Assembly: GCA_015143295.1 (NCBI GenBank)
Contig: CM026552.1
Location: 60,010,944 to 60,074,943, forward strand
DNA from: Tetracentron sinense
Taxonomy: Eukaryota > Streptophyta > Magnoliopsida > Trochodendrales > Trochodendraceae
Direction of reading: 5' to 3'
DNA length: 64,000 bases
The notes below the pieces were generated by a model. It was given only the letters and a program-made list of their open reading frames with translations. It was not told the DNA's origin and did no database searches. Positions 54,597-62,645 of this stretch are shown here, piece by piece. Position numbers and translations under genes: made by a program. Numbering within the stretch: position 1 is the first letter of the stretch; each line of letters opens with the position of its first letter.

Positions 54597-54737
54597 ATGC
54601 CGGCAAGTACTGAGGGAGCCCTCGACCCAGAGCCTTGGGTCGAGGAAGAGTATATAGAACAGAGAGAGCCGGCTATTCCATTACAGTCTCAGGCGGACCG
54701 AGATCTCGATGCGTGGCCATACCTCGACTACTGTTGA
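54597..54737 (+). CDS. LTR-embedded acidic small ORF, 46 aa (5' LTR)
   Basis: ATG to TGA, 46 codons, core EPWVEEEYIEQ, end AWPYLDYC. The 130-bp deletion next to it joins CATGCC to GGCAAG, so an upstream ATG replaced the original one and the frame stayed open. Against the 3' LTR copy there are few changes. Confidence 0.5.
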   Translation: MPASTEGALDPEPWVEEEYIEQREPAIPLQSQADRDLDAWPYLDYC

Positions 54738-54779
54738 GGGGAGAATATGAGAGGGTCTTGTGCATTTTGATGTTTTGAT

Positions 54780-54797
54780 AGGTGGGCCTATCCACCT
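54780..54797 (+). other. Conserved LTR hairpin (6-bp stem, 6-nt loop)
   Basis: AGGTGG, loop GCCTAT, CCACCT, perfect stem, 42 nt after the small-ORF stop. Confidence 0.7.
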
Positions 54798-55024
54798 TAG
54801 ACTTAGACATGTCTTGTATTTATGTTAACTTGGAATACTATTTTGGATCATTAGAAGAAATGAAAATTTGTTTACGCTTCCGCATATATGATAGCTTCCG
54901 CGCTCTGATTATTGTTGTTAGTACTGTATTTTATCTTGTGCATTACAGGGTGGTTTGATAGGTACGTAGTGTGACACCTAAAATATCCCTAAACTCCTAA
55001 GGGGTATTTCGGGGTGTTACAGAG

Positions 55025-55037
55025 TGGTATCAGAGCC
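55025..55037 (+). other. Primer binding site for initiator-Met tRNA
   Basis: TGGTATCAGAGCC, an exact match to the plant initiator-Met tRNA 3' end site, 3 nt after the LTR. The following leader (55038-55343) has no long reading frame and ends in a splice-acceptor-like GTTCTCAG before the gag ATG. Confidence 0.95.
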
Positions 55038-55343
55038 CTAGGCATTAGAGTCCCTAGGGTCGCGTAGTACTAGAGACCACGATTGAACAAGGCATTAGTT
55101 GTATTCCAAGTATGGACTAACAAGTTAGTCCTAGTCAAAATAGGTTGAATCTCAACCAAACTTAGAGTCCTACGCTAGGAACACGGATTGTATGGATGAT
55201 GTTGTGTTGTATACCATATGTGCATTAATTGTGTTGTGCTTATTAAATATGCTTGATGAATATGTACTGAGCGAATTGTGAAATTTGTGCTAAATGCGTA
55301 TCCATGTTAGACTCTTGTTGTATTGTCGTTCTCAGGAGAAATC

Positions 55344-56528
55344 ATGAGACGCAATACCCGTGGTCGCGGGTACAACACGAGGGGTAATGGAGGTGATGCT
55401 CCCTCGGGTGATGATCAACCCAACTTTGCCCAAGCATTCGCATCCATAGCCGAGACTTTGGCTATGTTGGTGGCAAGGCAACCGGCCACTCCGCCTAATG
55501 CGGCACTTATACCGGCTCCTCCTAACCGAGCCCAAGCCGGGATAGAAGCTTTTCGGAGGATGAGGCCTCCAACTTTTTGTGGAAGCATTGATCCACTTGT
55601 CGCCGAGGGTTGGATTCGGCAACTCGAGAAGATATTCTCGGTATTGGCACCTACGGAAGTGGAAAGGGTCACTTGGGCCGCCTTTATGCTTGAAGGCGAG
55701 GCCGACCATTGGTGGAAATCCACACTTCGGACCCGAGAGTTGACCCGGCAAGGTCAAGACTGGACTTGGGAGGAATTCTTGGAAGCTTTCAACAAGAAAT
55801 ACTTTCCGGTCGGAATGAGAGAGAAGATGGTAGTGGAATTTATTACCTTGGAGCAAGGTAATATGTCCGTAGCGGCTTATGAAGCCAAATTTTCAGAGCT
55901 ATCTCGATTTGCTCCACACATGATAGCTACCGAGGCTATGAAGGCCCAGAAATTCGAGAGGGGGTTGAAGGCCTACCTCAAGGATCGTGTCTCAATGTTC
56001 CGACATGAGACATATTCAGAAGTTGTGGACAAGGCATTGTTGGCCGAGTCGAATTCTGAAGAGTTCTTTAAGAGAAGAGGAATGGAGAAAGGACAGTCAA
56101 GTAGTTCAGGGGAGAAAAGAGCAAGGACTAGCTTGTATCAGTCCGCAGAGCTGGCTCAGTCACAGAGGATATATTCAGCACCACAGGCCCCTCGCTCTTT
56201 TGCTCCACCGGCTTTTCGCCCGGCTACCTCATATGCTCCTCGCCCCGCAGTTACTCAGGTTACGGGATATGCTCCTTCCCTCTATTCACATGAGGCCTGC
56301 ACTCTTTGTGGAAGGAGGCATCCAGCAGGAGAATGCCGGAGGGTTTCAGGAAGTTGCTTCCATTGTGGTGACCATGGTCACATGGTTAGAGATTGTCCCC
56401 GACGTCAATTGCCAGCTCAGTCTTCGGGGAGCAGGCCCTTGATTAGGCAGACATCCCAGCCTAGCTCTTCCCAGGCTTCGAGGGCCTCACAGTCTACCCG
56501 GCCTCCTCGCCCAGCCACACCGGGCTGA
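55344..56528 (+). CDS. gag: Gag, 394 aa, ends in a premature TGA
   Basis: The ATG at 55344 opens MRRNTRGRGYN; the same start context is found in the minus-strand element. The Gag (retrotrans_gag) core covers about residues 74-190 (GSIDPLVAEGWIRQLEK, AAFMLEGEADHWW, WTWEEFLEAFNKKYFP). A Pro/Ala/Ser-rich part follows, then a CTLCGRRHPAGEC motif near residue 319 and a CCHC knuckle CFHCGDHGHMVRDC near 337, which bind RNA. The frame stops at TGA 56526; the same frame continues for 17 codons with the usual VFALSERDAR to the putative donor at 56581, so the TGA is probably a CGA-to-TGA mutation. Confidence 0.9.
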   Translation: MRRNTRGRGYNTRGNGGDAPSGDDQPNFAQAFASIAETLAMLVARQPATPPNAALIPAPPNRAQAGIEAFRRMRPPTFCGSIDPLVAEGWIRQLEKIFSVLAPTEVERVTWAAFMLEGEADHWWKSTLRTRELTRQGQDWTWEEFLEAFNKKYFPVGMREKMVVEFITLEQGNMSVAAYEAKFSELSRFAPHMIATEAMKAQKFERGLKAYLKDRVSMFRHETYSEVVDKALLAESNSEEFFKRRGMEKGQSSSSGEKRARTSLYQSAELAQSQRIYSAPQAPRSFAPPAFRPATSYAPRPAVTQVTGYAPSLYSHEACTLCGRRHPAGECRRVSGSCFHCGDHGHMVRDCPRRQLPAQSSGSRPLIRQTSQPSSSQASRASQSTRPPRPATPG

Positions 56529-56580
56529 GTCTTTGCCTTATCCGAGAGAGACGCACGTGCATCCGACGATGTCGTGCAAG

Positions 56581-56716
56581 GTACGCAAAAATTTTAGAGT
56601 CTAAGTTGTGTAAAATTTCTATGGTTTATTATGTGATTATTTATACTAAGGGCTATTCTATGTATGATGCTTGTGATTGTTTGAAATCTACTAATAGTAG
56701 TTACTTAATCGCACAG
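56581..56716 (+). other. Putative gag-pol intron (136 bp)
   Basis: Exon 1 ends GTGCAAG, then GTACGCAAAAATTTTAG; exon 2 starts after AATCGCACAG. A TACTAAT branch-like motif lies about 25-30 nt before the acceptor. Removal joins G and GC into one codon and puts gag in frame with the protease; unspliced, the frame ends at TAG six codons past the donor. The minus-strand element has the same joints (16280-16420, 141 bp). The two intron bodies differ strongly while the ends are conserved. Confidence 0.68.
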
Positions 56717-59700
56717 GCGCTTTATTAGTGAACGAGTGTCTCGCCTGTGTGTTGATCGACACAGGATCCACTCACTCCTTTGTGTCACCTAGTTTCGCAA
56801 AGGGATTTTTGACTGAGTCTACTCCGTTAGAGCGGGAGTTGACCATTGCAACTCCACTCGGCAAGTCAGTTGATACGGACAAGATATTCAGGGATAGTGT
56901 GGTTCAAGTGGGGGAGCATGAACTGTTAGCCGATCTTATCGTCCTAGCTTTTCAAGACTTGGATTTTGATGTCATCTTAGGGATGGATTGGTTGTCAAAC
57001 CATCACGGGAATGTTGCGTGTTTTGAGAAGATGGTGAATTTCAAGCCGGAAGGAGTTAAGCCTTTTCATTTCTGAGGATTGAGAGAAAGGGATATTGCTC
57101 GCCTTGCAGCTTTGAGCTTAGCGAACCCCGAAGTACAAAACTCTTCGACTATTCCAGTTGTGAGTGAGTTCTTAGATGTGTTTCCGGAGGAACTTCCCGG
57201 GTTTCCTCCGAATCGGGAGATTGAGTTCGCTATAGAGTTTACTTCGGGCACCGCTCCGATTTCAAGGGCACCGTATAGAATGGCCCCTATAGAGCTGGAA
57301 GAATTGAAGAAATAGATTGAGGAGTTACAACAACTTGGTTTCATCCAACCAAGTGTCTCACCGTGGGGAGCTCCGGTTCTCTTTGTGAAGAAGAAGGACG
57401 GGTCTATGAGGATGTGTATAGACTACCGTCAGTTGAACAAGGTAACTATCAAGAATCGTTATCCCTTGCCAAGGATAGACGACTTGTTTGACCAACTGAA
57501 GGGAGCGAGATTCTTCTCCAAAATTGATCTTAGATCGGGGTATCACCAATTAAGGATCAAGGCGGAAGATGTTCAGAAGACGGCTTTCAGGACTCGGTAT
57601 GGGCATTACGAGTTCCTTGTCATGCCTTTTGGGCTGACGAATGCACCGGCGGCATTCATGGATTTGATGAACCAGGTGTTCCGATCTTACTTGGATCGAT
57701 GCGTGATTGTATTCATTGATGACATTTTGGTGTATTCCCAGACATGGGAAGACCACGCACGAGACCTCCGCCTTGCTCTGGAGATGTTGAGAGAGCATAG
57801 GCTATATGCCAAATTGAGTAAGTGCGAGTTCTGGTTAGAGAAGGTCGCATTTCTTGGACACGTGGTGTCGGCCGAAGACATTTCTGTAGATCCAGCCAAG
57901 GTTGAGGCAGTCATGAGTTGGGAGAGGCCCAAGAGCGTCACGGAGATACGTAGTTTCCTCGGATTGGCAGGCTACTACCGGAGATTTGTGGAGGGATTCT
58001 CCAGTTTGGTGGCACCTCTCACCTACTTGACAAGTAAAAACGCAAAGTTCAGTTGGAGTGACCGATGTGAAGTAAGTTTCCAAGAGTTGAAGAAACGCCT
58101 CACCACAGCCCCTGTCCTTATTGTGCCATCTGGACCTTTTGGGTATGAGGTGTATAGTGATGCCTCGCACGTCGGACTCGGGTGTGTCCTAATGCAACAC
58201 AAGAAAGTCATTGCCTATGCATCAAGGCAGTTGAAAGAGCATGAAAAGAACTACCCCACTCACGACTTGGAGCTTACGGCGGTCGTGTTTGCACTCAAAA
58301 TTTGGCGACATTATCTGTACGGGGTGGAGTTCTATGTGTACATGGACCACAAGAACCTCAAGTATCTCTTTTCCCAAAAAGAGCTAAACTTACGACAACG
58401 GCGTTGGATTGAGTTCTTAAAGGACTACGAGTGCACTATCCAATATCACCCGGGAAAAGCAAATGTGGTGGCAGACGCTCTGAGTACGAAACCATCGGGG
58501 TTGTTGGCTCACATGTTGGTGCAGGAATGGAGACTGTTAGACGATTTGGCAAATCTAGACATCAGTGTGAACGATTCTGTCCGCAGTTCGGTTTTGGCAA
58601 ATGTTACAGTTCGGCCGTACCTTATAGACTTGATCCAGGAGTATCAAGCCACAGACACTGACTTGTTTGCTTTTCGGGATAAGGAAGTGGCCAAGGGTAG
58701 TACGGACTTCTCTCTCACTAGCCGAGGTGCTATTACATTCAAGGGAAGGCTTAGTGTCCCAGCCAATGCAGACCTTTGGAGAGAGATTATGGACGAAGCT
58801 CACCGGTCTAAGTATACAGTGCATCATGGGGGTACGAAGATGTACCGGAACCTCAAGAGTCACTTTTGGTGGCGAAACATGAAGAGAGAGGTTGTGGAGT
58901 ATGTGGCACGGTGTTTGGTGTGCCAACAGGTGAAAGCGGAGCATTTGAGACTGGTGGGTATTTTGCAGTCTCTCCCTATTCCCGAGTGGAAATGAGAACA
59001 TTTCTCTATGGACTTCATCGTGGGGTTGCCGAAGACGGTTAGGAAGACCGATGCTATATGGGTAGTTGTTGATAGACTCACGAAGTCCGCTCATTTCTTA
59101 CCGTACCGGACTACATTCAACTCCAATCAGTTAGCGGAGCTATACATCAAGGAAATAGTCCGATTACATGGGGTGCCAGTGAGTATTGTGTCGGATAGAG
59201 ACCCAAGATTCACATCCAGGTTTTGGAAAAGTTTTCAAGGTGCAATGGGCTCCCGGTTAGACTTTAGCACAGCTTTCCACCAACAGACCGACGGGCAAAC
59301 CGAGAGGGTGAATCAGGTTATTGAAGATATGCTCCAAGCATGTATGCTAGACTTCAAGGGAAGTTGGGAAGATCACCTACCTTTGGTAGAATTCACTTAC
59401 AACAATAGTTATCAAGAAAGCATACAAATGGCGCCTTTCGAGGCTTTGTACGGAAGGAGTTGTAGATCCCCGTTGTATTGGGATGAAGTGGGAGAAAGAA
59501 AGATTTTGGGCCCCGAGTTAATTGAACAAACCGCGGATAGGGTCAAGCTTATCCGGGAGAGGTTAAAGACCGCACAAGATAGACAGAAAAGCTATGCCGA
59601 CAACCGAAGGAGGGATCTTGAATTCCGAGTCGGTGATTTTGTGTTTGTAAGGATTTCACCGACCAAAGGTGTTATGCGATTCGGGAAGAGAGGCAAGCTT

Positions 59701-60048
59701 AGCCCGAGATATATGGGTCCGTTCGAGATCATTGCTCGAGTTGGTGAGGTAGCTTACCGGGTTGCTTTACCCGCTCATATGGCGGCGGTCCACAACGTGT
59801 TTCACATCTCGATGCTCCGGAAGTATATCCCGGATCCTTCACATGTCGTCGAACTTGATACGATAGAGATCCGAGAGGACCTCACGTTGGTTGAGAAGCC
59901 GATTCACATATTGGATCAAAGAGACCAAGTGCTTCACAACAAGACTATACCGCTAGTCCTAGTGCAATGACAACATCACGCGAGAGAAGAAGCCACCTGG
60001 GAGCGTGAAGCCGAAGTCAAAGCAAAGTATCCCGAGTTGTTTGAATAG
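56717..60048 (+). pseudogene. pol: Pol: protease, RT, RNase H, integrase, chromodomain; four stops
   Basis: One frame throughout. Protease DTG in [11 protein letters not shown] (about 56749-56781); RT with [20 protein letters not shown] and active site FIDD (57712-57723); RNase H ([14 protein letters not shown] near 58150, [14 protein letters not shown] near 58258); integrase with HHCC zinc region (58801-58930), catalytic Asp in MDFIVG (59008), Asp in VSDRDPRF and Glu in QTERVNQVIEDML; GPFEIIARVGEVAYR; chromodomain to 60048. Stops: TGA 57073 and TAG 57313 (both between protease and RT), TGA 58993 (integrase EWK) and TGA 59968 (a chromodomain Trp). All catalytic residues seen are intact. The chromodomain is thought to steer integration to heterochromatin. 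Confidence 0.92.
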
Positions 60049-60125
60049 ACTTGTGCATAAGGCTTGTAATTTTGTTTTGATTTTGTGCATGTATGTATCG
60101 TCCAAATTTCGGGGACGAAATTTTT

Positions 60126-60140
60126 GTAAGGGGGGGAGAA
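60126..60140 (+). other. Polypurine tract of the inner element
   Basis: GTAAGGGGGGGAGAA directly before the 3' LTR; identical to the outer element's tract. Confidence 0.9.
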
Positions 60141-60349
60141 TGTAGCACCCCGGATTTTTCTATACTTAATGAATACCGTTTTCGTAGCTAATTGGCATTC
60201 CTCATAGTCTAATTGATAAATAAGAGAGAAATCGGAAATTCCGAAATGTCAGAAATGTGCGTTTTCGAAAGACGAACCCAACGCAAGTTGAATCGTCGAA
60301 ATCCGACGAGCGAGTCAAAAGATATGGTCAAAACAGTCCAGACCTACAG

Positions 60350-60540
60350 AGCACCGATCGCTCGGTCCATTCAGCGATCGATCGGTCCAAAACCGATCGA
60401 TCGGTAACTATCGCACGGTCGAAACTTTTGTATGGGAAAATTTTTCAGAGAGTTGATTTTTGACCGAGATCTCGGTCAATTAACCGATCGCTCGGTAGGC
60501 AACTGATCGATCGGTCTTAAACACCGATCGCTCGGTCTTC
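60350..60540. repeat. Palindromic-word block, ACCGATCGATCGGT type
   Basis: Seven words: perfect 14-bp palindromes (ACCGATCGATCGGT) alternate with the asymmetric ACCGATCGCTCGGTC. A conserved TTTGTATGGGAAAATTTTTC segment lies in the middle. The inner element itself entered the first such word of the outer LTR. Confidence 0.85.
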
Positions 60541-61514
60541 GCGTTTTGCAGAAATTTCATTAAGGGCTTTTTCATCTTTTGGGGGTTAAACCCTTTCTTC
60601 TTAAGGCTTGCCCGACCCTTAGAGATCATTTACAACATTTGAGAGATTTTGAGAGATAGAGAGAGAAGAGAAGGAAGCTCTAACCTAGGGTTTGGTTTTG
60701 AGAAGGGAATCAAGGGAGGTTTAAGAACCCTAGCTCACCCCAACTCGAGTTGCTTCAAGTTCAAGGCTCAAGCTCGTGTGGGGACTCATTCTCCAAGCTA
60801 GGGCAGCGATCCTACGGCGTTTTTGAAAGGGGTTTCTTCCCCAACTCAAGTCCCTTTCAAGCAAAGGCTTCCTCCTTCCAAATAGAGCTTTTATTTCAAG
60901 GTTTCTTCAAGATCAAGCCTTGATCTAAGGTTAGTACACCCTACTAACTTACCCTAGCAATAAATCTAGGTTTTCCTTATGAAATGTGATTTATGCTATT
61001 ATGTTTACCTCCCATATGAAATGTATCATCTCCAATGAACCTGAATAAGATAAGAAAAGGGTAAGGATGTGTGTGGGTGTTGATGTGGCGATTGGATGCC
61101 GAGATGTATGTTGTGTGATGTGTGTGATGAAAATGGTGGATGGGCACTTTACCAATAATGAACTTACCTTGATGTTGGATGGAAGATACGCGCTAAAAAG
61201 AACACGATGAATCATTAAGAAACATTGCATGTGCTGTGTTTGACAAAATGCCTAAAATATGAATAAATGATCTAAAGGAAGAATATGGAAATGGGTTTTA
61301 TGCATGCGTTCTTATAAACGATAAATTGATCAAATGTTATGCAAACTACTTATGTTACCTATGTTCATATCATGAATTGAATTGTAATGTCATATCTTGG
61401 TTATTCCCATTATCATGATTGTCACTAGGGACACGTACACGAGCACGCATGATAGCATGAACCGAGATTTCAAGAGCATGTACATATAATAAACAACAAG
61501 AAAATATTGCATGT

Positions 61515-61925
61515 CAAGGAGGTTGGTAGCCCAGGGAGGATTCGGGTACTAACCTCTGGCTCACAAGATAACCCCTAAAACACCTATTGTCTAGGAGGTT
61601 GGTAGCCCAGGGACATTCGGGTGCTAACCTCTGGCTCACAACAAAACTAAACAAGTAATAAAAATCACCTATTGTCAAGGAGGTTGGTAGCCCAGGGAGA
61701 TTCGGGTGCTAGCCTATGGCTCACAAGAAAACCAAACATTGCATATCAAGGAGGTTGGTAGCCCAGGGACATTCGGGTACTAACCTCTGGCTCACAAGTG
61801 CATTGCATATCAAGGAGGTTGGTAGCCCAGGGACATTCGGGTACTAACCTCTGGCTCACACGTGCATTGCATATCAAGGAGGTTGGCAGCCCAGGGAGAT
61901 TCGGGTGCTAGCCTCTGGCTCACAA
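61515..61925 (+). repeat. Tandem hairpin array, six units (3' LTR)
   Basis: The same six units as at 54019-54435 with a few substitutions. Arms GAGGTTGGTA and TACTAACCTC pair with one G-U. Confidence 0.88.
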
Positions 61926-62187
61926 GTTACGAGATGGAGTTTTACAAGATGATGATCATGCATTCATGCATGCACGCATACATGATTTCTACGAGGCATA
62001 CCGGGACATGACATGGGTTTTCAAGCATGAGTTTTGTCGGCGTTTTCGCATTCATGTACGCACGTCAGGATGCTTGTATTGTATCATGCCTTATACTGTT
62101 TCCTTTGTGATGTTTCTATTACTGCTTGTATGATATTACTATTGTGTGTTTTATTATTGTTATGGTCTGTTAGTAGATTGTACTCAC

Positions 62188-62206
62188 TGAGTATTCCATG
62201 CTCAGC
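62188..62206 (+). other. Conserved LTR hairpin H1
   Basis: CTGAGTATTCCATGCTCAG: 5-bp stem and 9-nt loop, ten nucleotides before the small-ORF ATG. Seen before the small frame in nearly every LTR. Confidence 0.6.
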
Positions 62207-62215
62207 CGTACTTTC

Positions 62216-62356
62216 ATGTCGGCAGGTACGGAGGGAGCCCTCGACCCAGAGCCTTGGGTCGAGGAAGAGTATATAGAAGAGAGAGAGCCGACTATTCCAT
62301 TACAGTCTCAGGCGGACCGAGATCTCGATGCGTGGCCATACCTCGACTACTGTTGA
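62216..62356 (+). CDS. LTR-embedded acidic small ORF, 46 aa (3' LTR)
   Basis: ATG (TTTCATGTCGGCAGGTAC) to TGA, 46 codons; core EPWVEEEYIEE, end AWPYLDYC; net charge strongly negative. It matches no family I know. The ATG overlaps a CAG|GTAC splice-donor-like site, so the conserved start could also be an RNA-processing signal. Confidence 0.55.
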   Translation: MSAGTEGALDPEPWVEEEYIEEREPTIPLQSQADRDLDAWPYLDYC

Positions 62357-62398
62357 GGGGAGAGTATGAGAGGGTCTTGTGTATTTTGATGTTTTGAT

Positions 62399-62416
62399 AG
62401 GTGGGCCTGTCTACCT
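62399..62416 (+). other. Conserved LTR hairpin (6-bp stem, 6-nt loop)
   Basis: AGGTGG, loop GCCTGT, CTACCT; one G-U replaces the G-C of the 5' LTR copy. Confidence 0.65.
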
Positions 62417-62640
62417 TAGACTTAGACATGTCTTATATTTATGTTAACTTGGAATACTATTTTGGATCATTAGAAGAAATGAAAATTTGTTTACGCTTCC
62501 GCATATATGATAGCTTCCGCGCTCTGTTTATCGTTGTTAGTACTGTATTTTATCTTGTGCATTACAGGATGGTTTGATAGGTACGTAGTGTGACACCTAA
62601 AATATCCCTAAACTCCTAGGGGGTATTTCGGGGTGTTACA

Positions 62641-62645
62641 GATCG
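62641..62645 (+). repeat. Target duplication GATCG, right copy
   Basis: Matches 52647-52651 exactly and resumes the outer LTR word. Confidence 0.92.

Larger units (their letters stand above)
52652..55021 (+). mobile_element. 5' LTR of the inner element (2370 bp)
   Basis: TGTAGCACCCCG start and GGGGTGTTACA end. It has ACCGATCGATCGGT words (52860-53050), a hairpin array (54019-54435), small frame (54597-54737) and hairpin (54780-54797). Compared with the 3' LTR it lacks 130 bp between ATCATGCC and GGCAAGTACTG at 54600; the lost piece held the first LTR hairpin. Confidence 0.95.
52652..62640 (+). mobile_element. Inner full-length Ty3/gypsy chromovirus (Tekay/Del type)
   Basis: About 10.0 kb with 5' LTR 52652-55021, primer site 55025-55037, gag from 55344, putative intron 56581-56716, pol to 60048, polypurine tract 60126-60140, 3' LTR 60141-62640 and 5-bp target duplications. 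The two LTRs differ by one 130-bp deletion and only a few substitutions, so the insertion is recent. There is no frameshift from gag to chromodomain once the intron is removed; five stop codons inactivate it. It entered the 3' LTR of a close relative. Confidence 0.95.
60141..62640 (+). mobile_element. 3' LTR of the inner element (2500 bp)
   Basis: TGTAGCACCCCGG to GGGGTGTTACA. It is the most complete LTR in the window: words 60350-60540, hairpin units 61515-61925, first hairpin CTGAG/CTCAG (62188-62206), small frame 62216-62356, second hairpin 62399-62416, terminal CTCCTAGGGGGTATTTCGG. The order serves as the reference map for all LTRs here. Confidence 0.95.

Noticed and set aside
55332-55856. 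174-aa minus-strand frame
   Set aside because: Shadow of gag on the opposite strand.
56526-56728. Programmed frameshift or stop readthrough between gag and pol
   Set aside because: Stops in two frames and the conserved GT...AG joints in both copies fit an intron better; no slippery site with a pseudoknot was evident.
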